Assembly (NCBI GenBank): GCA_019635435.1
Contig: JAHBZM010000001.1
Coordinates: 2,418,001 to 2,482,000 of the forward strand
From: Ramlibacter sp.
GTDB taxonomy: Bacteria; Pseudomonadota; Gammaproteobacteria; Burkholderiales; Burkholderiaceae_C
Direction: 5' to 3'
DNA: 64,000 nt
The position numbers and the translations under genes were made by a program. Below the pieces are notes generated by a model. The model searched no databases. It was not told where the DNA came from and saw only the letters and a list, made by a program, of their open reading frames with translations. Shown here in pieces: positions 41,888 to 50,766 of this stretch; the first letter of the stretch is position 1; each line of letters begins with the position of its first letter.

Positions 41888-43408
41888 TTACTCTTCTTCG
41901 TGGAGCAGGCTCAGGCCGATGGCGCCGCGCCGGCGCAGCCAGGGGCTGGGGCGGTAGCGCGGGTCGCCATAGACGGTCTGCATGTTGAACAGCACCTCAA
42001 GCACATTGGTCGGCCCGTAGCGGTTGCCCATGGCCAACGGGCCCAGCGGGTAGCCCAGGCCCAGCGTCACGGCGGTCTCGAGGTCGCCCGGGCTGCAGAT
42101 GCGCTGCTGGCAGATGTCGGACGCGATGTTGACGATGGTGGCCAGCACGCGCTGGGTCACAAAACCCCCGCTGTCTCGGATCACGCTCACGGCCTTGCCG
42201 TCGCGCGCGAACAGCGCGTGCGCGGCGTCGCGCATGTCGGCGCGCGTGGCCGGATTGGTGGCCAGCACGCGCCGCCGCGTGGCGGCGTCTTCCACCAGCA
42301 GGTCGATGCCCACGGTGCGCGCCGGGTCCAGCCGCTCGACCACGGCCACCGTGGTCACGTCAAAGCCCAGCGGCGCCACCAGGGTCAGTGCCTGGGGCGA
42401 GGGCGATTGGCCGGTCTCGACCTTCGCGCCCAGGTCCTTGAGCAACTGGTACAGGTCAGCGCGCCGCGTGGCGCGGGTGGAGACCCAGACCGGCGGCATC
42501 TCGGCCACCGTGGGCACCGCCGGCTCGGCGGGCACCTGGGCCACGCCGTCGGTGTAGCGGTAAAAGCCTTCGCCCACCTTCTTGCCGACCACGCCGCCGG
42601 CCAGCCGCTGCGCGGTGATCACGCTGGGCCGGTAGCGCGGTTCGTCGTAGTACTGCTGGTAGATGGATTCCATGACCGGGTGCGACACGTCCAGCGCCGT
42701 GAGGTCCATGAGCTCGAACGGGCCGAGCCGGAAGCCCGCCTGGTCCTTGAGGATGCGGTCGATGGTGGCGAAGTCGGCCACGCCTTCGCTGACGATGCGC
42801 AGCGCCTCGGTGCCGTAGCCGCGGCCCGCATGGTTGACGATGAAGCCCGGCGTGTCCTGGGCCAGCACCGGCGTGTGGCCCATCTGGCGCGCGCAGGCCG
42901 ACAGTGCATCGCACACGGCGGGCAGCGTCTTGAGGCCGGCAATCACCTCGACCACTTTCATCAGTGGCACCGGATTGAAGAAATGGAAGCCGGCGAACTG
43001 CTGCGGACGCTTGAGCCCGGCCGCGATGGCCGTGACCGACAGCGACGAGGTGTTGGTGGCCAGCACCGCGGTGTCACCCACGATGGCCTCCAGCTCGGCG
43101 AACAGGCTTTTCTTGATGTCCAGCAGCTCGACAATGGCCTCGACCACCAGGCCGCAGCCGGCCAGCGCGCCCAGGGAGTCGGCGCCCTGCAGCCGGGCCT
43201 TGGCGGCTTCGACCTCGGGGGCGGTCATGCGGCCCTTTTCCTGGAGCTTGTCCCACTGCGAAAAAACGGCGGCCCGCGCCTTGCTGACGGCGTCGGCCTG
43301 GGTGTCAAAGAGCAGCACGGTGCTGCCGGACTGGGCGGCGATCTGGGCGATGCCGCGCCCCATGGCGCCAGCGCCCACGATGCCAATGGTCTGGAAGACG
43401 GTATTCAT
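41888..43408 (-). CDS. paaH: 3-hydroxyacyl-CoA dehydrogenase (PaaH type)
   Basis: A 506-residue NAD-dependent dehydrogenase: Rossmann motif IGIVGAGAMGRGIAQIAAQ, catalytic-region blocks FAGFHFFNPVPLMKVVEVIA and DTPGFIVNHAGRGYGTEALR, and two C-terminal 3HCDH domains. Length near 505 with duplicated C-domains is typical of phenylacetate-pathway PaaH/PaaC. The start is the ATG at 43408. The other paa genes are not in the window. It is divergent from the FimV-like gene. Confidence 0.85.
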   Translation of the reverse strand: MNTVFQTIGIVGAGAMGRGIAQIAAQSGSTVLLFDTQADAVSKARAAVFSQWDKLQEKGRMTAPEVEAAKARLQGADSLGALAGCGLVVEAIVELLDIKKSLFAELEAIVGDTAVLATNTSSLSVTAIAAGLKRPQQFAGFHFFNPVPLMKVVEVIAGLKTLPAVCDALSACARQMGHTPVLAQDTPGFIVNHAGRGYGTEALRIVSEGVADFATIDRILKDQAGFRLGPFELMDLTALDVSHPVMESIYQQYYDEPRYRPSVITAQRLAGGVVGKKVGEGFYRYTDGVAQVPAEPAVPTVAEMPPVWVSTRATRRADLYQLLKDLGAKVETGQSPSPQALTLVAPLGFDVTTVAVVERLDPARTVGIDLLVEDAATRRRVLATNPATRADMRDAAHALFARDGKAVSVIRDSGGFVTQRVLATIVNIASDICQQRICSPGDLETAVTLGLGYPLGPLAMGNRYGPTNVLEVLFNMQTVYGDPRYRPSPWLRRRGAIGLSLLHEEE

Positions 43409-43474
43409 GCGGGCGATTATCACGTAGCGCCAGCGGGCGCCTTCGCTGTGCCAAAATCGAACGCAGTCCGATCC

Positions 43475-45667
43475 ATGAAGCCTGCCTTGAAGTTGCGCCA
43501 CACCGTTGCCGGGGGAATTTTGCTGCTCGCGGCGGTGAATGCCTTTGCGCTCACGCTGGGCAAGCCGCGCGGCGCCGTGCTGATCGGCCAGCCCTTGAAT
43601 CTGGCGGTGCAGGTCCGGCTGGACCCGTCCGACGAGGTGTCCTCCGCCTGTTTCGAGGCCGATGTGTTCCACGCGGACAACCGTGTCAGCGGCACGCGCG
43701 TATCGGCCGTGTTCGAGCCGGGTACCGGCGCGGACGGGGTGGTGCGGGTGCGTTCGTCCGCCCTGGTGGACGAGCCCGTGGTTACGGTATACCTGCGCGC
43801 GGGTTGCAGCCAGAAGGTCACCCGCCGCTATGTGCTGCTGGCCGACATCCCCAGTGACTTGCAGGTGCCTGCACAGGCGGCTGCCGCGGCGGTGCAGGCG
43901 ACGCCTGCTTCCCCCGCAGCCCCGGTAGCCCCCGCAGCGCCGCCCGTGGTGGTGATCCCGGGCCCCAGGGTCAGCGCCGCGGCGCCGGCAACGCAGGCTG
44001 CGGCCGCGCAGGCCGCAGCGCCGGCCCGTCAACGCCCCTCCAGGGCAAGCCCGGCACCCGCCAAAAGCGCTTCCGTCCGGCCCGCGCCGGCCAAGCCCGA
44101 CAAGCCTGCGCGCGCGCCACGTCAGGCGCGCCTCAAACTCGAGCCCCTGGACCTGCTGGTCGAACGCGACCCCACGCTCAAGGCCACGGCCGAGATGCAG
44201 AACGTGCCCCCGGTCACGGACGAGCAGCGTGCCCAGGCGGCCGCCCTGTGGCGCGCCCTGAACGCCCAGCCCCAGGATGTGCTGCGCGACACGCAGCGCC
44301 TGCAGTCGCTGGAGGCCGACGTCAGGGGCCTGCGCGACCAGACCGTGAAGAACCAGGCCAGCCTGGGGGCCTTGCGTGCGCAGTTGCAGCAGGCCGAGAA
44401 CGAGCGCTACGCCAATGGCCTGGTCTATGCCCTGGTGGTGGCGCTGGCCCTGATGCTGGCTCTCGCGGCCTATCTGTGGCAGCGCGGCCGCACCCGGGGG
44501 CTGGGCGGGCGCGACTGGTGGCGCCGCAGCCAGACGGCAGGCGGGGAGCTCGACGAACTCGATCCCGACTCACTGGTGGCGCCACTGTCACGGCCCGCGG
44601 CAGGCCCGGCCCAGCGGGCGGTGGCGCTGGATGTGGACCTGGACGTCGATGAGTCGATGTTCTCCACCCTCAAGGCCGCGCGGCCGGTCATCCCGGCGGC
44701 ATCGCCGGCACCCGCCGCTGCGGCCCGCCGGCCGCCGGACTCGGGCCCGAATTCCGATTTCGTGGCCAGCGTGCCGGGCAGCGCGCGCGCGGTCAATGTC
44801 GAGGAGCTGTTCGACATCCAGCAGCAGGCGGATTTCTTCGTCTCGCTGGGGCAGCACGACCAGGCCATCGAGGTTCTCAGGAACCACATCGGCGACAACA
44901 CACGGACCAGCGCGCTCACCTACCTGGACCTGCTGAAGATCTACCATTCCATCGGCCGCCGCGACGACTATGACCTGTTGCGCGACGACTTCAACAAGGT
45001 CTTCAACGCCCAGGTGCCGGTGTTTGATGCGTTCAGCGACCAGAGCAGCGGCCTGGAGGCCTATCACAACGCGCTGGCGCGCATCGAGGCCCTGTGGCCT
45101 TCGCCCAAGGTGCTGGAGATCATCGAGGAGTCGATCTTCCGCAAGCCCGACCAGGGCGGCGAAGCGTTCGATCTCGAAGCCTACCGTGAGCTGCTGCTGC
45201 TCTACGCCATGGCCAAGGACGTGGTGGAACGTGGCGGTGCCGCCGAGTTCGAGCTGTCGGGCGCAAGCCAGGGCGTGCGCGACTCGCAGCCATCGACAGG
45301 GTTTTCGCATACCAACATCCTGCCGCTGTCGGCCTCGCTGGACAGCCGGAACCGGGATTCCGTGCGCGACTCGCAGCCGGGCGATGAAGCCGCCGAGGAC
45401 GCGCTCCCGGAAATCCCGCTGCCCAAGCCCTCGCCGCGGCTGGGCCTGGACATCGACCTGTCGGAGCCGGCCCCGCTGTCCTCAGCCTTTATGGAAATCG
45501 GCAGAGACGAGGCGCCGCCCCAGGAGCGGCCCGAACACCCGTCGCGCATCAGCGAGTCCGATTCCCAGGACAGTGACAAGCCGCAAGACAGCAACCTGAT
45601 CGACTTTGACCTGTTCGACGCGGCCACCGAGCGCGACATCGCTCCCAAGCGGCCGCCGCGCCGTTGA
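43475..45667 (+). CDS. FimV-like protein with TPR-type C-terminus
   Basis: A 730-residue protein. A signal peptide (LLLAAVNAFA, about residue 26) is followed by a FimV-like N-terminal domain (LTLGKPRGAVLIGQPLNLAV). An Ala/Pro-rich linker (140-215) and a coiled coil near 275-310 precede a membrane helix (LVYALVVALALMLALAAYLW near 312-331). The acidic cytoplasmic part has a helical repeat region (QQQADFFVSLGQHDQAIEVL). FimV proteins are polar hubs in pilus and cell-polarity systems. The tail contains two near repeats, GVRDSQPS and SVRDSQPG. Longer upstream frames are antisense to paaH. Confidence 0.85.
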   Translation: MKPALKLRHTVAGGILLLAAVNAFALTLGKPRGAVLIGQPLNLAVQVRLDPSDEVSSACFEADVFHADNRVSGTRVSAVFEPGTGADGVVRVRSSALVDEPVVTVYLRAGCSQKVTRRYVLLADIPSDLQVPAQAAAAAVQATPASPAAPVAPAAPPVVVIPGPRVSAAAPATQAAAAQAAAPARQRPSRASPAPAKSASVRPAPAKPDKPARAPRQARLKLEPLDLLVERDPTLKATAEMQNVPPVTDEQRAQAAALWRALNAQPQDVLRDTQRLQSLEADVRGLRDQTVKNQASLGALRAQLQQAENERYANGLVYALVVALALMLALAAYLWQRGRTRGLGGRDWWRRSQTAGGELDELDPDSLVAPLSRPAAGPAQRAVALDVDLDVDESMFSTLKAARPVIPAASPAPAAAARRPPDSGPNSDFVASVPGSARAVNVEELFDIQQQADFFVSLGQHDQAIEVLRNHIGDNTRTSALTYLDLLKIYHSIGRRDDYDLLRDDFNKVFNAQVPVFDAFSDQSSGLEAYHNALARIEALWPSPKVLEIIEESIFRKPDQGGEAFDLEAYRELLLLYAMAKDVVERGGAAEFELSGASQGVRDSQPSTGFSHTNILPLSASLDSRNRDSVRDSQPGDEAAEDALPEIPLPKPSPRLGLDIDLSEPAPLSSAFMEIGRDEAPPQERPEHPSRISESDSQDSDKPQDSNLIDFDLFDAATERDIAPKRPPRR

Positions 45668-45698
45668 GTCACGGCCCGGGGCACCGGCGCCTGCCTGA

Positions 45699-46883
45699 CT
45701 AGCGTGCGTGGGTGCTGGTGTAGCGCGAAGCCCAGACGCTGGTGGCCATGGCCAACACCAGCCCCACAAAGCCCGCCCAGTGCAGCATGCCCATGTGGCC
45801 CTGGGCGATCAGCCAGCCGCCACTGGCAGCGCCCATGGCCTGGCCCGCGTACATGGCCGAGGTGTTGAGCGCGATCGAGCCGGCCGCAAGCGCGGGCGCA
45901 ATGCCCACCAGCCGCGCCTGCTGGGCCGAGTTGGACGAAAAGCAGCCCAGTGCCCAGGGCACTGACACCAGCGCGGCCAGGACCAGGCTGGTGCCCAGCG
46001 GCCAGATCAGCAGGCTCAGCGCCATGCTGGCCACCCCGAGCAGCACGGCGCGCGGCGCGCCAATGCGGTCGATGTGGCGCGACATGAGCACGTTGCCCGC
46101 AAAGCCAAAGGCGCCAAACCACATGAACAGCAGGCTCAGCTGCAGCGGCGTGATGCCGATGCTGGCCTTGTAGTACGGCGCGAAGTACGAGAACAGCACG
46201 AACTGGCCAGCCGAATACAGCGTGGTCACCGCGATGCACAGCATCAGCGCCCGGGACTGCAGGGTCTCCTTCCAGGCGGCGCGCGACAGCGCCGGCGGTT
46301 TGACGCCATCGGGCATGGCGCGCCAGACCCACACGGCGCTGATCAGGCTGAGCAGGCCGACCAGCGCGAAGGCACTGCGCCAGCCCCAGGTGCCACCGAC
46401 CAGCGCACCCAGCGGCATGCCCAGCACCGAGGCCACGGACCAGCCCAAAAACACGAAGGTGATGGCGCGCCCGCGCTGCTCGGCCGGCACCAGCAGGCCA
46501 ACGCAGGCTGCGGCCTGCGGCGTGAAAATGGCCGGCGACATCACGGCCAGCACCCGCACCGGCAGCAGCGTGCCGAAGCTGGGCATGGCCACGCAGGCCA
46601 GGTGCAGCGCGCCATACCAGAGCATCGACAGGGCCAGCAGCCGGCGCCGGTCCCAGCCGGCCACCACGGCGGCGAACAGCGGGGCACCCAGGCACATCAT
46701 CAGGGCCGCCGCCGAGATCAGCTGGCCCGCCGTGGCCACCGACACCTGCAGCGAGGTGCTGATTTCATTGAGGGTGCCCGGCACGATCATCACGCCGGTG
46801 CCGATCACGAAATTGCCGAACAGCAAGGCCCAGAGGACGCCGGGCATGGGAGGGGATGCGGCCAGATTGCCGTTGGTGCTCAT
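45699..46883 (-). CDS. Major facilitator superfamily transporter
   Basis: A 394-residue protein with about twelve hydrophobic helices. The region after helix 2 is GAPLFAAVVAGWDRRRLLAL, a version of the MFS GxxxDRxGRR motif, and VFLGWSVASVLGMPLGALVG in helix 5 is antiporter-like. It is probably a drug or metabolite exporter of the AraJ/YdhP group. It follows the 2-hydroxyacid dehydrogenase gene by 34 bp on the same strand. The substrate is unknown. Confidence 0.92.
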   Translation of the reverse strand: MSTNGNLAASPPMPGVLWALLFGNFVIGTGVMIVPGTLNEISTSLQVSVATAGQLISAAALMMCLGAPLFAAVVAGWDRRRLLALSMLWYGALHLACVAMPSFGTLLPVRVLAVMSPAIFTPQAAACVGLLVPAEQRGRAITFVFLGWSVASVLGMPLGALVGGTWGWRSAFALVGLLSLISAVWVWRAMPDGVKPPALSRAAWKETLQSRALMLCIAVTTLYSAGQFVLFSYFAPYYKASIGITPLQLSLLFMWFGAFGFAGNVLMSRHIDRIGAPRAVLLGVASMALSLLIWPLGTSLVLAALVSVPWALGCFSSNSAQQARLVGIAPALAAGSIALNTSAMYAGQAMGAASGGWLIAQGHMGMLHWAGFVGLVLAMATSVWASRYTSTHAR

Positions 46884-46917
46884 GAGTGGAAGCCCCGCGG
46901 GGCCAGGGGAAGTGCGC

Positions 46918-47925
46918 TCAGCGCCGCACTTGCAATGCGCCGGGATTCACGATGTTGGTCGGAGTGCCCTTGATGAAGTTGACCACATTATCAAAGGCCG
47001 CGCCGAAGTACAGCTCAAAGCTCTCCTGCTCGACGTAGCCGATGTGGGGCGTGCAGATGCAGTTCTCCAGCCGCAGCAGGGCGTGGCCCTGCAGGATGGG
47101 CTCGCTCTCGAACACATCGAGCGCCGCCATGCCCGGGCGCCCCCGGTTCAGCGCCACCAGCAGCGCGTCATGCTCGAGCAGCTCGGCGCGCGAGGTGTTG
47201 ACGAACAGCGACGTGGGTTTCATGCGTGACAGGTCCTCGAGCGTCACGATGCCCGCGGTCTCCTCGTTCAGCCGCAGGTGCAGCGACAGCACGTCGCTGT
47301 TGGCAAACAGTTCCTCCCGGCTCTGCGCCACCTGGTGGCCGTCGGCTACCGCCTTCTCGCGCGAAGCAGGACGGCCCCAGACCATCACGTTCATGCCGAA
47401 GGCCTCGCCATAGCCGGTGATCATCTGGCCGATTTTTCCGTAGCCCCAGATGCCCAGCGTCTTGCCCTTGAGCACGGTGCCCAGGCCGAAGTTGGGCGGC
47501 ATCGAGGCGTTCTTCAGGCCCGACTGCTGCCAGCCGCCGTGCTTGAGCATGCTGATGTACTGCGGCAGGCGCCGCGCGGCCGCCATGATCAGTGCCCATG
47601 TCAGTTCCGCCGGGGCCACGGGCGACCCCACGCCCTCGGCCACGGCAATGCCGCGCTCGGTGCAGGCGGTCACGTCAATGTGGGAACCCACGCGGCCCGT
47701 CTGGGCGATCAGCTTGAGGCGGGGCAGCTTCTCGATCAGCTGGCGTGTGAGATGCGTGCGCTCGCGGATCAGCACGATCACGTCGGCATCGCGCAGCCGA
47801 ACCGAGAGCTGGCCAATGCCCTTGACGGTGTTGGTGTAGACCTTGGCCGGGTAGGCTTCGAGCTTGCTGGCGCACTGCAGCTTGCGCACGGCATCCTGGT
47901 AATCGTCGAGGATCACAATGTTCAT
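46918..47925 (-). CDS. D-2-hydroxyacid dehydrogenase family protein
   Basis: A 335-residue NAD(P)-dependent dehydrogenase: NAD motif LGIWGYGKIGQMITGYGEA, catalytic Arg in FVNTSRAELLEHDALL, Glu in LDVFESEPIL, and His in CTPHIGYVEQESFELYFGAA. It reduces 2-keto acids or oxidises D-2-hydroxy acids; the substrate is not predicted. The start MNIVILDDYQDAVRKL is chosen over a frame extension of 16 codons. Confidence 0.92.
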   Translation of the reverse strand: MNIVILDDYQDAVRKLQCASKLEAYPAKVYTNTVKGIGQLSVRLRDADVIVLIRERTHLTRQLIEKLPRLKLIAQTGRVGSHIDVTACTERGIAVAEGVGSPVAPAELTWALIMAAARRLPQYISMLKHGGWQQSGLKNASMPPNFGLGTVLKGKTLGIWGYGKIGQMITGYGEAFGMNVMVWGRPASREKAVADGHQVAQSREELFANSDVLSLHLRLNEETAGIVTLEDLSRMKPTSLFVNTSRAELLEHDALLVALNRGRPGMAALDVFESEPILQGHALLRLENCICTPHIGYVEQESFELYFGAAFDNVVNFIKGTPTNIVNPGALQVRR

Positions 47926-48028
47926 GGCCTGATTGTGCCTTGCGCGCACCATAAAGACCCCGCCAGCAAGCATCGGGCCACGCCGCTACGATGGCGACCC
48001 CGAACATCCGATTCTTCAGGAGTTTTTC

Positions 48029-48547
48029 ATGACCATTTCGATGTCGTCAGCCACCCTGCCGACCGTCCAGCAGATGCTGGGCAACCTGAGCCACCTGCTG
48101 GACAAGGCCCAGGCCCATGCCGACGCGAAAAAATTCGACCCGATCGCCCTGACTCAGTTCAGGCTGGCGCCCGACATGCTGCCCTTCACGCGCCAGATCC
48201 TGATTGCCTGTGACGGCGCCAAGAACGGCGTGGCGCGCCTGTCAGGCGTGGAGGCCCCGAAATTCGACGACACGGAAACCACGCTGGCCGAACTCAAGGC
48301 GCGCATCCAGAAAACGCTGGACTACCTTGCCAGCGTGCCGGCCGACAAGCTCGACGGCACCGAGGACAAGGACATCACCTTCCCGGTGGGCCGCGAGACC
48401 ACCCGCACCATGAAGGGCGAGGCCTACCTCAAGCACTGGATGCTGCCCAACTTCTTCTTCCATGTGACCATGGCCTACGCCATCCTGCGCCACAACGGCG
48501 TGGAACTGGGCAAGGCCGATTACCTGGCGGGCAAGCGGGCCGCTTGA
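48029..48547 (+). CDS. DUF1993 family protein
   Basis: A 172-residue protein with DUF1993 features: LPTVQQMLGNLSHLLDKAQA at the start, LAPDMLPFTRQILIACDGAK, ETTLAELKARIQKTLDYLAS, and LPNFFFHVTMAYAILRHNGV near the end. The fold is related to the DinB-like four-helix proteins, with metal-binding histidines in the FFFHVTMAY region. The function is unknown. CAGGAG precedes the ATG. Confidence 0.9.
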   Translation: MTISMSSATLPTVQQMLGNLSHLLDKAQAHADAKKFDPIALTQFRLAPDMLPFTRQILIACDGAKNGVARLSGVEAPKFDDTETTLAELKARIQKTLDYLASVPADKLDGTEDKDITFPVGRETTRTMKGEAYLKHWMLPNFFFHVTMAYAILRHNGVELGKADYLAGKRAA

Positions 48548-48566
48548 CGCAAGGCAAGGCCGGGGC

Positions 48567-48905
48567 TCAGGGCCGGCGCGTGCGCGCCTCGAGCGCGGCC
48601 AGCCGGTCCAGCTCGGCGCAGACGTCGGCCATGCGGCCCGAAATCACCAGGCGGTTGCCCGCCGTGGCGGCGCGGCCCGTGGGCCTGTCCATGACACGCA
48701 CCACGCGCAGCGGCCGGTGCACCTGAGGGCAGGCACCTTTGGGGGCGCCAGTGCGCGCGGGGCGGGCATGGTGCGCTATGGAAACAGGAGCAGACGCCGG
48801 TGCCGGGCGGGTCTGCGCGGGCGCGCTCACCGGCGACAGCAGCCAGCCCAGCAGGTCCTGCAGGGGGGTGAAAAATCCGTGAACGGCTGAAAGTGCGATT
48901 CCCAT
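48567..48905 (-). CDS. Hypothetical protein
   Basis: A 112-residue protein with a hydrophobic N-terminal segment (FFTPLQDLLGWLLSPVSAPA), a Pro/Ala/Arg-rich middle and a helical end (LVISGRMADVCAELDRLAAL). There is an AAGGAG site 6 bp before the ATG. No family is recognised. High GC makes chance ORFs common, but the ribosome binding site, the isolated position and the lack of any competing frame support a real gene. Confidence 0.55.
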   Translation of the reverse strand: MGIALSAVHGFFTPLQDLLGWLLSPVSAPAQTRPAPASAPVSIAHHARPARTGAPKGACPQVHRPLRVVRVMDRPTGRAATAGNRLVISGRMADVCAELDRLAALEARTRRP

Positions 48906-49028
48906 GTGGAACTCCTTGGGGCAAGAGGTTGAACACAGGCAGGATTTCGAACCGGGCCTTGCCGCAGGGTGATGGCTCTTGCAGCCATACGCCCGCCACC
49001 TGCGGCAGCCCCTTGCGTGACAGCAGAT

Positions 49029-49703
49029 TTACATGAGCATGGTGTTGCGGATCAGGCCCACGGCGAGGCCCTCGATCTCAAAGGCTTCGCCGGGCTCGAC
49101 AATGATGGTCTGGTAGTCGGGGTTTTCGGCGTGCAGCTCGATCAGGTGCTTGTTGCGCCGGAAACGCTTGACAGTGACTTCTTCACCCAGCCGGGCCACG
49201 ACGATCTGGCCGTTCTTGGCCTCGCGGGTGGACTGGACGGCCAGCAGGTCGCCGTCCATGATGCCGGCGTCGCGCATGGACATGCCGCGGACCTTGAGCA
49301 GGTAGTCGGGCTTGCGCTGGAACAGGCTGCTTTCGACGTAGTAGGTCTGGTCGACATGCTCCTGCGCGAGAATGGGCGAACCCGCCGCGACCCGGCCGAC
49401 GAGGGGCAGGGCGAGCTGGGCCAGGCTTTGCAGGGGCAGGGAAAACTGCTTGATGCGCGATTCATGGATGGAGCGCAGGGTGTCGCTTTTGAGCCGGATG
49501 CCGCGCGAGGTGCCGCTGACCAGTTCGATCACGCCCTTGCGCGCCAGGGCCTGCAGGTGTTCCTCGGCGGCGTTGGCGGATTTGAAGCCCAGCTCGGCGG
49601 CGATCTCGGCGCGCGTGGGCGGCGCACCGGTGCGGGCGATGGCGCTCTGGATCAGGTCCAGAATCTGTTGCTGCCGGGCGGTGAGTTTGGGGCTTTCGAT
49701 CAT
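49029..49703 (-). CDS. lexA: LexA repressor (SOS response)
   Basis: A 224-residue LexA: winged-helix N-domain (LTARQQQILDLIQSAIARTG, PPTRAEIAAELGFKSANAAE), the self-cleavage Ala-Gly in GRVAAGSPILAQEHV, the catalytic serine in VRGMSMRDAGIMDGDLLAV and lysine in EEVTVKRFRRN. It represses the SOS regulon until RecA-stimulated autocleavage. The start is the ATG at 49703; the longer frame upstream is antisense to the asparaginase gene. Two SOS boxes upstream indicate autoregulation. Confidence 0.98.
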   Translation of the reverse strand: MIESPKLTARQQQILDLIQSAIARTGAPPTRAEIAAELGFKSANAAEEHLQALARKGVIELVSGTSRGIRLKSDTLRSIHESRIKQFSLPLQSLAQLALPLVGRVAAGSPILAQEHVDQTYYVESSLFQRKPDYLLKVRGMSMRDAGIMDGDLLAVQSTREAKNGQIVVARLGEEVTVKRFRRNKHLIELHAENPDYQTIIVEPGEAFEIEGLAVGLIRNTMLM

Positions 49704-49742
49704 GGCGACTCCTTGGCAAGGCCGGTTGGTCACAGTGCGATT

Positions 49743-49781
49743 TACTGTCTTAATATCCAGTAACTGTATTTTTAACCAGTT
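49743..49781. promoter_or_regulatory. Two tandem LexA (SOS) boxes
   Basis: Box 1 is TACTGTCTTAATATCCAGTA (49743-49762) and box 2 is AACTGTATTTTTAACCAGTT (49762-49781). Both fit CTG-N10-CAG with fully symmetric 5-bp ends, and they share one base. They lie 40-78 bp upstream of lexA and end 15 bp before the divergent asparaginase start. Confidence 0.95.
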
Positions 49782-49796
49782 TTTGAAAGTTTGCAA

Positions 49797-50735
49797 GTGA
49801 GCGGCAAGAAAATTGTGGTGCTCGGCACGGGCGGGACGATCGCGGGCACGGCCAGCGAGGCTGGCGACAACATTGGCTACACCGCGGCGCAGGTGGGCGT
49901 GGCGCAGCTGCTGGCGGCCATTCCGCAGATGCGCCACCAGCCCGTGGTGACCGAGCAGGTGGCCCAGGTCGACAGCAAGGACATGGAGCACGCGCTGTGG
50001 CAGCAACTGGCCCTGCGCTGCGACCACTGGCTGCGCCAGGACGATGTACAGGGTCTTGTGATCACCCACGGCACCGATACGCTGGAGGAAACGGCGTACT
50101 TCCTGCAGGCGGTGCTGCAGCCGGCCAAGCCGGTGGTGCTGACCTGCGCCATGCGCCCCTCGACGGCGCTGGTGCCCGACGGCCCGCAGAACCTGCTGGA
50201 TGCCTGTGCGGTCGCGGCCTGGCCCGGCGCGAGCGGGGTGGTGGCGGTGTGTGCGGGCTCGGTGCACGGCGCGCTGGACGTGCAGAAGGTTCACACCTAC
50301 CGTCTTGACGCGTTTGGCTCGGGAGATGCCGGGCCGCTGGGCTATGTCGAGGAAGGCGCCCTGCGCCTGGTGCGAAACTGGCCGGAAGTCCAGGCCAGCC
50401 GGCCATTGCATGCTATGGAAAAGCTAGCAAACCTCAAGGCCTGGCCGCGCGTGGAAATCGTCATGAGCCATGCTGGCGCGGGGGCGGGACTGGTTCAGGC
50501 GCTGGCGGCGCAGGGGGTCGATGGCATCGTGGTGGCCGGCACCGGCAATGGCAGCCTGCACCGGGTGCTGGAAGCGGCCCTGGTCGAGGCCCAGGCCCGC
50601 GGCGTGCAGGTGGTCTGCGCCACACGCTGCCCCAATGGCCGCGTCCTGCCGAAGCCGGCGGATGCGTTCCGTGATTCGGCGGGCCTGTCGCCCGTCAAGG
50701 CCCGCATCGCGCTGATGCTGGCCTTGATGGATTGA
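49797..50735 (+). CDS. Asparaginase
   Basis: A 312-residue L-asparaginase-family protein that hydrolyses asparagine to aspartate and ammonia. Active-site motifs are LGTGGTIAGTAS (first Thr) near 9-20 and VITHGTDTLEETAYFL (second Thr-Asp) near 85-100. No signal peptide is present, so it is probably cytoplasmic. The start is GTG 49797 after GAAAG; TTG 49791 is an alternative. Residues about 195-212 (NWPEVQASRPLHAMEKLAN) are encoded by a mini-element. SOS boxes end 15 bp upstream, so LexA may affect it. Confidence 0.92.
   Translation: MSGKKIVVLGTGGTIAGTASEAGDNIGYTAAQVGVAQLLAAIPQMRHQPVVTEQVAQVDSKDMEHALWQQLALRCDHWLRQDDVQGLVITHGTDTLEETAYFLQAVLQPAKPVVLTCAMRPSTALVPDGPQNLLDACAVAAWPGASGVVAVCAGSVHGALDVQKVHTYRLDAFGSGDAGPLGYVEEGALRLVRNWPEVQASRPLHAMEKLANLKAWPRVEIVMSHAGAGAGLVQALAAQGVDGIVVAGTGNGSLHRVLEAALVEAQARGVQVVCATRCPNGRVLPKPADAFRDSAGLSPVKARIALMLALMD
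50380..50432 (-). repeat. Palindromic mini-element copy 7 (subfamily I), inside the asparaginase gene
   Basis: The sequence is GGCCGGAAGTCCAGGCCAGC, then CGGCCATTGCA, then TGCTATGGAAAAGCTAGCAA and AC. It is the same length as the 37778 copy and shares AGTCCAGGCC, CGGCCA, TGCTA and TAGCAAAC. The coding frame runs through without interruption. Confidence 0.75.
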
Positions 50736-50766
50736 GTGCGGCGCGCTCCGGCGGCCTCGGCCCGCT

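Noticed and set aside
40997..43474. Upstream extension of the FimV-like ORF to a 1556-codon frame
   Set aside because: The upstream part is antisense to the crotonase and paaH genes. A signal peptide starts exactly at the ATG at 43475.
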